Source of the DNA: Ectothiorhodospiraceae bacterium
Lineage (GTDB): Bacteria; Pseudomonadota; Gammaproteobacteria; Nitrococcales; Aquisalimonadaceae
Direction: 5' to 3'
Length of the DNA: 64,000 nucleotides
Assembly (NCBI GenBank): GCA_020831885.1
Contig: JAFIFU010000004.1
Location: forward strand, 62,001 to 126,000
Both the position numbers and the translations under genes were made by a program. Shown here piece by piece: positions 9,996-19,211 of the stretch. The notes beneath the pieces were generated by a model. That model made no database searches. It had not been told where the DNA came from and saw only the letters and a list, made by a program, of their open reading frames with translations. Each line of letters opens with the position of its first letter. Position 1 is the first letter of the stretch.

Positions 9996-11159
9996 TTGAT
10001 GCAGCCCAAACCCGATCAGTACCAGGAACTGCGCGACGCGCTGCGCGACCTGTGCAAGCAATTCCCGGACGAATACCACCGCCGCGTGGACGAAGGCAGC
10101 GGCTTTCCGGAGGAGTTCATCGACAGCCTGACCGAGGCCGGCTGGCTGGCGGCCATGATCCCGCAGGAGTTCGGCGGCTCGGGCCTGGGCCTGGCGGAAG
10201 CCTCGGTGATCATGGAAGAGATCAACCGCAACGGTGGCAACGCCGGCCACTGCCACGGCCAGATGTACAACATGGGCACGCTCCTGCGGCACGGCTCGGA
10301 TGAACAGAAACGGCAATACCTGCCGAAGATCGCCAGCGGCGAGCTGCGCCTGCAGTCCATGGGCGTGACCGAACCCACCACCGGCACCGACACCACCAAA
10401 ATCAAGACCGTGGCCGTGAAAAAGGGTGACCGTTACGTGGTGAACGGCCAGAAGGTGTGGATCTCCCGCATCCAGCATTCCGACCTGATGATCCTGCTGG
10501 CCCGCACCACCCCGCTGGCCGAGGTGAAGCGCAAGTCCGAGGGCATGTCCATTTTCCTGGTGGATCTGCACCAGGCCATCGGCAACGGCATGACCGTGAA
10601 GCCCATCAAGAACATGGTCAACCATGAGACCAACGAGCTGTTCTTCGATGAACTGGAGATCCCCGAGGAAAACCGGATCGGCGAGGAAGGCAAGGGCTTC
10701 AAGTACATCCTGGACGGGCTCAACGCCGAGCGCACGCTGATTGCCGCCGAATGCATCGGTGACGCCTGGTGGTTCCTGAACAAGGTGGTGGATTACTCCA
10801 GCAACCGCGTGGTGTTCGGCCGGCCCATCGCCCAGAACCAGGGCGTGCAGTTCCCCATCGCGCGCAGCTACGTGAACTCCGAGGCCGCCAACCTCATGCG
10901 CTTCCGCGCCTGTGAGCTGTACGACGCCCACCAGCCCTGCGGCGCCGAGGCCAACATGGCCAAGCTGCTGGCGGCGGATGCCTCCTGGGAGGCGGCCAAC
11001 GTCTGCCTGCAGTACCATGGCGGATTCGGCTTCGCCCACGAGTACGATGTGGAGCGCAAGTTCCGCGAAACCCGCCTCTACCAGGTGGCGCCGATCTCCA
11101 CCAACCTGATTCTCTCCTACGTGGCCGAGCACGTGCTGGGCCTGCCACGGTCCTTCTGA
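9996..11159 (+). CDS. Acyl-CoA dehydrogenase
   Basis: GWLAAMIPQEFGGSGLGLAEASVIMEEI...MGVTEPTTGTDTTKIKT...QYHGGFGFAHEYDVERKFRETRLYQVAPISTNLI. Confidence 0.92.
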   Translation: MMQPKPDQYQELRDALRDLCKQFPDEYHRRVDEGSGFPEEFIDSLTEAGWLAAMIPQEFGGSGLGLAEASVIMEEINRNGGNAGHCHGQMYNMGTLLRHGSDEQKRQYLPKIASGELRLQSMGVTEPTTGTDTTKIKTVAVKKGDRYVVNGQKVWISRIQHSDLMILLARTTPLAEVKRKSEGMSIFLVDLHQAIGNGMTVKPIKNMVNHETNELFFDELEIPEENRIGEEGKGFKYILDGLNAERTLIAAECIGDAWWFLNKVVDYSSNRVVFGRPIAQNQGVQFPIARSYVNSEAANLMRFRACELYDAHQPCGAEANMAKLLAADASWEAANVCLQYHGGFGFAHEYDVERKFRETRLYQVAPISTNLILSYVAEHVLGLPRSF

Positions 11160-11168
11160 GGAGGCGTC

Positions 11169-12347
11169 ATGCGACCACTGGACGGCGTCACCGTCATCAC
11201 CCTGGAACACGCCATTGCAGCCCCGTTCTGCACCCGCCAACTGGCGGATCTCGGCGCCCGGGTGATCAAGATCGAGCGGCCGGGCGTGGGTGATTTCGCC
11301 CGCAACTATGATCAGCGGGTGCGCGGCCTGGCCTCGCACTTCGTCTGGACCAACCGCTCCAAGGAAAGCGTCACCCTGGATGTGAAACACCCCCGGGGCG
11401 GGGACGTGCTCCAGCGCCTGCTGGACCAGGCCGATGTGCTGGTGCAGAACCTGGCGCCGGGGGCCGCCGCGCGCCTGGGCCTGTCCTACGATGCCCTGAA
11501 GGAGAGCCACCCGGGCCTGATCGTGTGCGACATCTCCGGCTACGGCCAGGACGGCCCCTACCGGGACAAGAAGGCCTACGATCTGCTCATCCAGAGCGAA
11601 TCCGGTTTCCTGTCCATCACCGGCACCGAGGACGAACCGTCCAAGGCCGGCTGCTCCATCGCCGACATCTCCGCCGGCATGTACGCATTCAGCAATATCC
11701 TGGCGGCCCTGCTCCAGCGCGGGCAGACCGGCAAGGGCAGCCACATCGAGATCTCCATGCTGGAATCCATGGTGGAGTGGATGGGCTATCCGCTGTATTA
11801 CGCCTTTGACGGCGCCCCGCCGCCGCCGCGCACCGGCGCCGCCCACGCCACCATCTACCCCTACGGCCCCTTCCCCACCGGCGACCAGCGCTCCGTGATG
11901 CTGGGTATCCAGAACGAACGGGAGTGGAAGGCCTTCTGCGAGCGGGTCCTGCAGCGCCCGGAGTTGGCCGGGGACGAACGCTTCGGCTCCAACGCGGCGC
12001 GGGTGGCGAACCGGCACGAGCTGCGTGGCGTCATCTGCCAGGTGTTCTCGGGACTCGGTGCGGAGCAGGTCCTGGAACGGCTCGACGCGGCGCAGATCGC
12101 CAACGCCAATGTGAACACCATTCCGGATGTCTGGAACCACGCCCAGCTCCAGGCGCGCAGCCGCTGGGTGGAGATCGACACCCCGGCAGGCCAGGTACCC
12201 GCCCTGCTGCCGCCGGGCGCCCCCGCCGCCTTCGACGCGCGCATGGACGCCGTGCCGGATCTGGGCCAGCACACGGACACCGTGCTGCGGGAGCTGGGCT
12301 TCGCCGACGACGCAATCCACAGCTTGCACCAGGACGGCGTCGTCTGA
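11169..12347 (+). CDS. CaiB/BaiF (class III) CoA-transferase
   Basis: MRPLDGVTVITLEHAIAAPFCTRQLADLGARVIKIERPGVGDFARNYD...ICDISGYGQDGPYRDKKAYDLLIQSESG. Confidence 0.93.
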   Translation: MRPLDGVTVITLEHAIAAPFCTRQLADLGARVIKIERPGVGDFARNYDQRVRGLASHFVWTNRSKESVTLDVKHPRGGDVLQRLLDQADVLVQNLAPGAAARLGLSYDALKESHPGLIVCDISGYGQDGPYRDKKAYDLLIQSESGFLSITGTEDEPSKAGCSIADISAGMYAFSNILAALLQRGQTGKGSHIEISMLESMVEWMGYPLYYAFDGAPPPPRTGAAHATIYPYGPFPTGDQRSVMLGIQNEREWKAFCERVLQRPELAGDERFGSNAARVANRHELRGVICQVFSGLGAEQVLERLDAAQIANANVNTIPDVWNHAQLQARSRWVEIDTPAGQVPALLPPGAPAAFDARMDAVPDLGQHTDTVLRELGFADDAIHSLHQDGVV

Positions 12348-12373
12348 CGGCGCCCCGGGGGAGGAGATCCAAC

Positions 12374-13732
12374 ATGAGCGAACACCCGAGCAGGGATCTG
12401 GCCCGCTTTGCGGCGGAACTGACCTTGGAGCAGATCCCCGGTCCGGTGCTGGACCGGGCGGAGGATCTGTTCCTGGACTGGCTGGGCTCCGCCCTGGCCG
12501 GCAAGGGCGCCCGCCCGGTGGAGATCATCGAGCGCTACGCCCGGACCATGGGGCCGGCCGGGGGCGAAGCGGAGGTGTTGATCAGCCGCCGCCGCACCTC
12601 GCCGCTGTTCGCCGCCCTGGTCAACGGCGCCGCCTCCCATTTCGCGGAACAGGACGATGTACACAACGGCTCGGTGTTCCATCCCGCCGCCGTGGTGTTC
12701 CCGCCGGCGCTGGCCGTGGCCCAGACCCTGGGCCGCAGCGGCGACGAGCTGCTGGTGGCCGCGGTGGCGGGTTACGAGGCCGGCATCCGTGTCGGTGAGT
12801 TCCTGGGCCGCTCCCATTACCGGGTGTTCCACACCACGGGCACCGCGGGCACCGTGGCGGCCGCCGTGGCCGTGGGCCGGCTGCTGAACCTCACCCCGGA
12901 GCAGATGCTGCACGCCGTGGGTTCCGCCGGCACCCAGGCCGCCGGGCTCTGGGAATTCCTGCGGGACGGCGCCGATTCCAAGCAACTGCATACCGGCAAG
13001 GCGGCGGCGGACGGCCTCACCGCCGCCTACCTGGCCCAGGACGGTTTCACCGGCGCAAGCCACATTCTGGAGGGCCCCCAGGGCATGGCCGCGGGCATGT
13101 CCTCCGATGCGGATCCGGCACGGCTCACCGACCGCCTGGGCAGCCGCTGGGCCACGGCGGAGACCTCATTCAAGTTCCACGCCTCCTGCCGGCATACCCA
13201 TCCGGCGGCGGATGCGCTGCTGAAGCTGGTGGAGGAGCACGATCTGAGCCCGGATGACATCACCCGGGTCACCGCCCACGTCCACCAGGCCGCCATCGAC
13301 GTGCTGGGGCCGGTGGTGGTGCCCACCACGGTGCACCAGGGCAAATTCTCCATGGGCACCACACTGGGCCTGATCGCCGTTCACCGCCGCGCCGGCGTAC
13401 AGGAATTCGAGCAGCACTTCCTGGCACCGGAGACCGCCGCTTTCCGCGACAAGGTGCGCATGGAGCTGGACGAGGAAGTGGATTCCGCCTACCCGCAGCG
13501 CTGGATCGGCAAGGTCAGCCTGGTGACCACGGACGGCCGCAGACTCCAGGCCCGGGTGGACGAGCCCAAGGGCGACCCCGGCAACACCCTGAGCCGGCCG
13601 GAACTGGAGGACAAGGCTCGGCGCCTGGCCGCCTTCAGCGGCGGCGCGACCCCGGAGGAAATGCAGACGCTGATCGACACGGTATGGGGTCTGCGCGGGC
13701 TGAAACCGGTATCCGGGCTGCTGACGAACTGA
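12374..13732 (+). CDS. MmgE/PrpD family protein
   Basis: FAAELTLEQIPGPVLDRAEDLFLDWLGSALAG...HFAEQDDVHNGSVFHPAAVVFPPALAVAQ...FKFHASCRHTHPAADALL. Confidence 0.92.
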   Translation: MSEHPSRDLARFAAELTLEQIPGPVLDRAEDLFLDWLGSALAGKGARPVEIIERYARTMGPAGGEAEVLISRRRTSPLFAALVNGAASHFAEQDDVHNGSVFHPAAVVFPPALAVAQTLGRSGDELLVAAVAGYEAGIRVGEFLGRSHYRVFHTTGTAGTVAAAVAVGRLLNLTPEQMLHAVGSAGTQAAGLWEFLRDGADSKQLHTGKAAADGLTAAYLAQDGFTGASHILEGPQGMAAGMSSDADPARLTDRLGSRWATAETSFKFHASCRHTHPAADALLKLVEEHDLSPDDITRVTAHVHQAAIDVLGPVVVPTTVHQGKFSMGTTLGLIAVHRRAGVQEFEQHFLAPETAAFRDKVRMELDEEVDSAYPQRWIGKVSLVTTDGRRLQARVDEPKGDPGNTLSRPELEDKARRLAAFSGGATPEEMQTLIDTVWGLRGLKPVSGLLTN

Positions 13733-13745
13733 CACAGGCACGTTA

Positions 13746-14687
13746 ATGACAACAGAGGTTCAACGCATGAGCAACCAGCGGATGATGGAGGGCAAGGTGG
13801 TGATCGTGACCGGCGCCGGCGGCGGCATCGGACGCGACATCGCCCTGCAGATGGCCGGGAACGGCGCCCGCGTGGTGGTCAACGATATCGGCGCCAGCCT
13901 GTCCGGAGAAGGCGAGGATGTGGGCCCGGCACAGAAAGTGGTGGACGAGATCAAGGCGGCGGGCGGCGAGGCCGTGGCCAATACCGACAGCGTGGCCGAG
14001 GCGCCCAATGCCCGGAAAATCGTGGAAGCCGCGCTGGATCACTTCGGCCGCATCGATGCCGTGGTGAACAACGCCGGCATCCTGCGGGACCGCTTCTTCC
14101 ACAAGATGAGCGAACCGGAGTGGGATGCCGTGGTGAAAGTGCATCTGTACGGCAGTTACTACGTCAGCCGTGCCGCCGCGCCCCATTTCAAGGACCAGGG
14201 CTCCGGCGCCTTCGTGCACATGACCTCCACCTCCGGCCTGATCGGCAACTTCGGCCAAGCCAACTACTCCGCCGCCAAGCTGGGGTTGGTGGCCCTGTCC
14301 AAGTCCATCGCCCTGGACATGCAGCGCTTCGGTGTGCGCTCCAACTGCATCGCGCCCTTTGCCTGGAGCCGGATGATCAGTTCCATCCCCACCACCACCC
14401 CGGAGGAAGAGGCCCGGGTGAAGAAACTGCAGCAGATGACGCCGGCCAAGGTGGCGCCCATGGCCGTGTACCTGGCCAGCGACCGGGCGGCGGATGTGAA
14501 CGCGCAGATCTTCGCCGTGCGCAACAACGAGATCTTCCTGGTGAGCCAGCCGCGGCCCGTGCGCTCCGTCCACCGGGGCGAAGGCTGGACCCCGGAAAGC
14601 ATCGCCGAACACGCCATGCCGGCCCTCAAGGGGAGCTTCCACGAACTGGAGCGCTCCGGTGACGTGTTCACCTGGGATCCCATCTGA
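13746..14687 (+). CDS. SDR family oxidoreductase (3-hydroxyacyl-CoA dehydrogenase-like)
   Basis: MEGKVVIVTGAGGGIGRDIALQMAGNGARVVVNDIGASLSGEGEDVGPAQKVVDEI...NNAGILRDRFFHKMSEPEWDAVVKVHLYG. Confidence 0.93.
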   Translation: MTTEVQRMSNQRMMEGKVVIVTGAGGGIGRDIALQMAGNGARVVVNDIGASLSGEGEDVGPAQKVVDEIKAAGGEAVANTDSVAEAPNARKIVEAALDHFGRIDAVVNNAGILRDRFFHKMSEPEWDAVVKVHLYGSYYVSRAAAPHFKDQGSGAFVHMTSTSGLIGNFGQANYSAAKLGLVALSKSIALDMQRFGVRSNCIAPFAWSRMISSIPTTTPEEEARVKKLQQMTPAKVAPMAVYLASDRAADVNAQIFAVRNNEIFLVSQPRPVRSVHRGEGWTPESIAEHAMPALKGSFHELERSGDVFTWDPI

Positions 14688-14706
14688 GCCCTTGCGCCCG
14701 GAACCC

Positions 14707-14732
14707 TGCCGCGGGGCCGCCGCCCCGCGGCA
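14707..14732. terminator. Bidirectional hairpin between convergent genes
   Basis: TGCCGCGGGG-CCGCCG-CCCCGCGGCA, 10-bp perfect arms between SDR end (14687) and AraC end (14733). Confidence 0.6.
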
Positions 14733-15761
14733 TCACCCAGGCCCGGCGGATTCCAGCACCGTCTGCCGGTACTCTCCCGGGGCCAGGCCGGTCCACTTCT
14801 TGAACGCCCGGTGGAAGGTGCTGGGCTCGGAGAACCCGGTACGGTTCGCGATCTCCATCAGTGACAGATCCGGCCGCGCCAGCAGATCCACCGCCGCATC
14901 CCGCCGCACCTCGTCCTTGATCGTCTGGTAGCCTTCCCCCTCTTCCCGCAACCGGCGGCGCAGGGTCTGGGGCGTCATGCGCAAATCCTCCGCCACCTCC
15001 TCCAGGGACGGCAGCCGGCCGGCAAGATGGCGGCGCAGATAGCGCCGGATACGCTCGGTGATCCTGCCCTCGTCCCGGTACTTCACCAGCAGATTGGTGG
15101 GCGCGCGGCGCAGGAATCGCGCCAGGCTCTCCCGATCCTGCCGCACCGGGTGGTACAGCCACACGGCGTCGAAGCTCAGACCGGTGTGGGGAGCGCCATA
15201 CTCCACCGGTGCCTGGAACAGGCGGGAGGTCTCCGTGTACTCGGACGGCTCCGGCGCGCTGATCCGTACCCGGTTCACCGGCAACCGGCGCTCCACCAGC
15301 CAGCTCGCCAGACCGAAGGTGAAAAACAGCGCGGTCCGCTTGGCATAGTCACGCCGCGGGTTGATCGGCCGGCGGTCCAGCAGGCGGACATGCGCCGTAT
15401 CCCCCTGATGCACCAGCCGCATGACGAAGTCATCCAGCAACAGATGATAAAAGTGAAAACCGGTGCGGAGCGCCTCCCCCAGGGTCTGGCTGCGCACCAT
15501 CAGTTCCGTGCCCAGGGCGAAGGAGCCCAGGGGCAGCGGCCGCTGGCACAGGCCCCAGAGCTCGTCCCGGGTCACCCGCCGCAGCACCCGGACGAGCCGG
15601 GCGTACTGATGATGGGACACCCGGGAACGGCCCGAGTCCAGCAAGCCCGGCGAAATGCCCGCGCGGCGCAGCAACGGCTCCGGTGCATGCCCCTGGTGGA
15701 CAGCTCCCTGGAGAATGCTGCGGACCTGCACGATGGGAATGGTATGGCTTGCGGTTGTCAC
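14733..15761 (-). CDS. AraC family transcriptional regulator (with N-terminal arabinose-binding-like domain)
   Basis: C-terminal HTH: SLEEVAEDLRMTPQTLRRRLREEGEGYQTIKDEVRRDAAVDLLARPDLSLMEIANRTGFSEPSTFHRAFKKWTGLAPGEYR. Confidence 0.92.
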   Translation of the reverse strand: MTTASHTIPIVQVRSILQGAVHQGHAPEPLLRRAGISPGLLDSGRSRVSHHQYARLVRVLRRVTRDELWGLCQRPLPLGSFALGTELMVRSQTLGEALRTGFHFYHLLLDDFVMRLVHQGDTAHVRLLDRRPINPRRDYAKRTALFFTFGLASWLVERRLPVNRVRISAPEPSEYTETSRLFQAPVEYGAPHTGLSFDAVWLYHPVRQDRESLARFLRRAPTNLLVKYRDEGRITERIRRYLRRHLAGRLPSLEEVAEDLRMTPQTLRRRLREEGEGYQTIKDEVRRDAAVDLLARPDLSLMEIANRTGFSEPSTFHRAFKKWTGLAPGEYRQTVLESAGPG

Positions 15762-15885
15762 GGGATCGGCTGCGGCACCAGGTCCACCACGGAAACCCCC
15801 ATGATAACGCGTTCACGCCCGCAGCCGGAGACGCCGTGCACTACGCTCTTGGAAAGCGCTGAAGTATGCACGCAGGAGGCAGGCC

Positions 15886-18800
15886 GTGATCATCAATTCC
15901 CAGGACACCCCGACCCCGCTCCGTCAGACGCTTCGCAAGGCCTACCATATGGACGAGGCCGAACTGATGCAGCAACTCGCCGCAGCGGCGGAAACCGAGG
16001 AGGAACAGCGCAAACGCATCGAGCGGCGGGCCACCGGGCTGGTAAAGGCGGTGCGAAAGCAACGGGTCTCCCAGGGCGGGGTGGATGCCCTGCTGCACGA
16101 GTACGATCTCTCCAGCAAGGAGGGCATCGTGCTCATGTGCCTGGCGGAGGCGCTGATGCGGGTGCCGGACGCGGAGACCGCGGACCGCCTGATCGCCGAC
16201 AAGATCGCCAGTGGCGACTGGGAATCCCACCTGGGTCACAGCAGCTCGCCGTTCGTGAATGCGTCCACCTGGGGGCTGATGCTCACCGGCCGCGTGGTGC
16301 GCTTCAAGGAGCGCAGCGGCCGGGATCTCGGCGACCTCATGCGGCGCATGGTCCAGCGCAGCGGCGGACCGGTGATCCGCCAGGCGGCCCGGCAGGCCAT
16401 GCGCATCATGGGCCGGCAGTTCGTCATGGGGCGCACCATCGGGGAGGCGCTGAAACGGGCCCGGGAGGACGAGAAGGCCGGTTTCACCCACTCCTTCGAC
16501 ATGCTGGGGGAAGCCGCCCGCACCATGGCGGATGCGGACCGCTACCTGAACGCCTACCGCCAGGCCATCCGCGCCATCGGCAAGGCCAGCGGCGACAGGA
16601 GTGTTCACGCCTCGCCCGGCATCTCGGTGAAACTCTCGGCCCTGCATCCGCGCTACGAATTCGCCCAGCGGGAACGCATGTTGCCCGTGGTCACGGAGCG
16701 GCTCACCGCACTGGCGGTGGAGGCCCGGGAAGCGGGGATCTCCCTGTGCGTGGACGCGGAAGAGGCGGATCGCCTGGATGTGTCGCTGGACATCATCGAG
16801 GCCGTGTCCGCAGACCCGAAACTGAAGGGCTGGAACGGGTTCGGGCTGGCGATCCAGGCCTACCAGAAACGCTGCCATGGGTTGATCGACTGGCTGGTGG
16901 ACATAGCCCGGCGCCATGAACGGCGCCTGATGGTGCGCCTGGTGAAGGGCGCCTACTGGGACTCCGAGATCAAGCACGCCCAGGAAGCCGGCCATGCCGA
17001 CTACCCGGTGTTCACCCGCAAGCTGAATACCGACATCGCCTACCTGGCCTGCGCACGCAAGCTGCTGGAGGCCCAGGACTGCATCTACCCCCAGTTCGCC
17101 ACCCACAACGCCCATTCCGTGGCCTGGGTGCTGGAAATGGCCCGGGGCCGGGAGTTCGAGTTCCAGCGACTGCACGGCATGGGGGAGGCACTGTACGCCG
17201 ATCTGGTGCGGCAGGACGGCATACCCTGCCGTATCTACGCCCCGGTGGGCAGCCACGAGGAACTGCTGCCCTATCTGGTGCGGCGTCTGCTGGAGAACGG
17301 CGCCAACAGCTCCTTCGTCAACCGCATCCAGGACGAGAAGCTGCCCATCAGCGAAATGGTGGCGGATCCGGTGGAGCAGTTCCGCACCCTGGGAAAGGCC
17401 ATCCGCCACCCGCGCATCCCCCTGCCCGCTGACCTCTACGGCAGCGCCAGGCGCAACTCCCGGGGGGTGGACCTGACCGACGTGCCCACACTGGAGGAGC
17501 TGCGTGACGGCATGGTCCGGAGCGCGGAACGGGGTTGGAGCGCGGCGCCGCTGGTGAACGGCGAAGCCCTGGACGGTGATGCCCGTCCGGTTACGGACCC
17601 CGCCAAGCGGGAGCGCCAGGTGGGCACGGCCGTCTGGGCCACGCCGCCACAGGCCGCTCAGGCGGTGGAAGCGGCCGCGGGGGCGGCGGAGCGCTGGGCG
17701 GCAAGCCCGGTGGAGGACCGCGCCCGCTGCCTGGAGCGGATGGCCGCGCTCATGGAGCGGAACATGGCGGAACTGATGGCCCTGTGCGTGCGGGAGGCGG
17801 GCAAGGGGCTGGCGGATGCGGTGGCGGAAGTGCGGGAGGCCGTGGACTTCTGCCGCTACTATGCCCTGCGTGCCCGTGCCGATTTCTCCGAACCGGAAAC
17901 CCTGCCCGGCCCCACCGGTGAGAAGAACCAGATACGGCTGGCCGGGCGCGGCGCCTTCGTCTGCATCAGCCCCTGGAATTTCCCGCTGGCCATCTTCTGC
18001 GGCCAGGTGACGGCAGCCCTGGCGGCCGGGAACACCGTGCTGGCGAAACCCGCCGAACAGACCACCCTGATCGGGCATCGGGCGGTGCAGTTGCTGCACC
18101 AGGCGGGAATCCCGGAGGATGTGCTGCACCTGGTGCCCGGTGACGGCCAGGTGGGCGCCGCGCTGGTGGCGGACGAACGCATTGCCGGCGTCGCCTTCAC
18201 CGGCTCCGTGGACACGGCCCGGCACATCAACCAGACCCTGGCGCAACGCAGCGGACCGATCATTCCCCTGATTGCCGAGACGGGCGGCCAGAACGCCATG
18301 ATCGCGGACTCCACCGCTCTGCCGGAGCAATTGGTGGTGGACGTGATCGCCTCCGCCTTCCAGAGCGCCGGGCAGCGGTGCTCCGCCCTGCGGGTGCTGT
18401 ATCTGCAGGAAGAGATGGCGGATCACTTCCTTGCCATGCTGGCCGGCGCCATGGACGAACTGGTGGTGGATGATCCCGCCTGGCTGTCCACGGACATCGG
18501 CCCGGTGATCGACGAAGAAGCCCGCGGGATACTCCTTGACCATATCGCGCATATGCGCGGTGAGGCGAAGCACATGATCGCCGAGGCCAGTCTGGGCCCG
18601 GATAGCGACAAGGGCACCTTCGTCGCCCCCATCGCCTTCGAGATCGACAGCATCCGGCAGCTGGAGCGGGAGGTGTTCGGCCCGGTGCTGCACGTGGTCC
18701 GTTACCGGGCGGACGAACTGGAACGGGTGCTGGACGATATCAACGCCGCCGGCTACGGCCTGACCCTGGGTGTACATACCCGCATCGACGCCACGGCAGA

Positions 18801-19044
18801 ACACATCGCCCACCGGGTGCGGGTGGGCAACTGTTATGTGAACCGGAACCAGATCGGCGCGGTGGTGGGGGTACAGCCGTTTGGCGGCGAGGGCCTGTCC
18901 GGCACCGGCCCGAAGGCGGGCGGGCCCCGTTACCTGCACCGATTCGCCACGGAGCGGGTGCTCACCATCAACACCACGGCGGCGGGCGGTAACGCCTCCT
19001 TGTTCGCCATGGGCGACGATGAGGCGGATGAGCCGGGCCGATGA
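15886..19044 (+). CDS. putA: Bifunctional proline dehydrogenase / L-glutamate gamma-semialdehyde dehydrogenase (no N-terminal RHH repressor domain)
   Basis: PRODH signatures VKGAYWDSEIKHAQ, TRKLNTDIAYLACARKLLEA; ALDH signatures CISPWNFPLAIFCGQVTAALAAGNTVLAKPAEQT, QSAGQRCSALRVLY. Confidence 0.95.
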   Translation: MIINSQDTPTPLRQTLRKAYHMDEAELMQQLAAAAETEEEQRKRIERRATGLVKAVRKQRVSQGGVDALLHEYDLSSKEGIVLMCLAEALMRVPDAETADRLIADKIASGDWESHLGHSSSPFVNASTWGLMLTGRVVRFKERSGRDLGDLMRRMVQRSGGPVIRQAARQAMRIMGRQFVMGRTIGEALKRAREDEKAGFTHSFDMLGEAARTMADADRYLNAYRQAIRAIGKASGDRSVHASPGISVKLSALHPRYEFAQRERMLPVVTERLTALAVEAREAGISLCVDAEEADRLDVSLDIIEAVSADPKLKGWNGFGLAIQAYQKRCHGLIDWLVDIARRHERRLMVRLVKGAYWDSEIKHAQEAGHADYPVFTRKLNTDIAYLACARKLLEAQDCIYPQFATHNAHSVAWVLEMARGREFEFQRLHGMGEALYADLVRQDGIPCRIYAPVGSHEELLPYLVRRLLENGANSSFVNRIQDEKLPISEMVADPVEQFRTLGKAIRHPRIPLPADLYGSARRNSRGVDLTDVPTLEELRDGMVRSAERGWSAAPLVNGEALDGDARPVTDPAKRERQVGTAVWATPPQAAQAVEAAAGAAERWAASPVEDRARCLERMAALMERNMAELMALCVREAGKGLADAVAEVREAVDFCRYYALRARADFSEPETLPGPTGEKNQIRLAGRGAFVCISPWNFPLAIFCGQVTAALAAGNTVLAKPAEQTTLIGHRAVQLLHQAGIPEDVLHLVPGDGQVGAALVADERIAGVAFTGSVDTARHINQTLAQRSGPIIPLIAETGGQNAMIADSTALPEQLVVDVIASAFQSAGQRCSALRVLYLQEEMADHFLAMLAGAMDELVVDDPAWLSTDIGPVIDEEARGILLDHIAHMRGEAKHMIAEASLGPDSDKGTFVAPIAFEIDSIRQLEREVFGPVLHVVRYRADELERVLDDINAAGYGLTLGVHTRIDATAEHIAHRVRVGNCYVNRNQIGAVVGVQPFGGEGLSGTGPKAGGPRYLHRFATERVLTINTTAAGGNASLFAMGDDEADEPGR

Positions 19045-19085
19045 GGCGGGCTGATGGCGCGGATCGGAAATCCCCGGGGGCTTAT

Positions 19086-19194
19086 GTCGGTGATCCGCCC
19101 TTCGGGCGGCCACCGACCTACGCTTCCTGCGCGGAAAGGCGCACGATCCGTGGTTTGCGTAGGTCGGAAGCCTTGCGGAGCAAGGATCTCCGAC
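19086..19194. repeat. Pair of facing REP-like palindromes (GTCGGTG..CACCGACCTACG / CGTAGGTCGG..CCGAC)
   Basis: Stem-loop 19086-19117 GTCGGTGATCCGCCCTTCGGGCGGCCACCGAC and stem-loop 19163-19194 GTCGGAAGCCTTGCGGAGCAAGGATCTCCGAC, in inverted orientation between convergent putA and putP. Confidence 0.6.
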
Positions 19195-19211
19195 AACCCT
19201 CCGTTGCCCCC

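Noticed and set aside
9864-12329. 821-aa minus-strand ORF
   Set aside because: Antisense to acyl-CoA dehydrogenase and CaiB genes; composition artefact.
15027-16919. 630-aa plus-strand ORF
   Set aside because: Antisense to araC and out of frame with putA; low-complexity, high-GC artefact without family motifs.
15841-19113. 1090-aa minus-strand ORF antisense to putA
   Set aside because: H/Q/G/A-rich translation typical of an antisense frame in GC-rich DNA; putA on the other strand has clear motifs.
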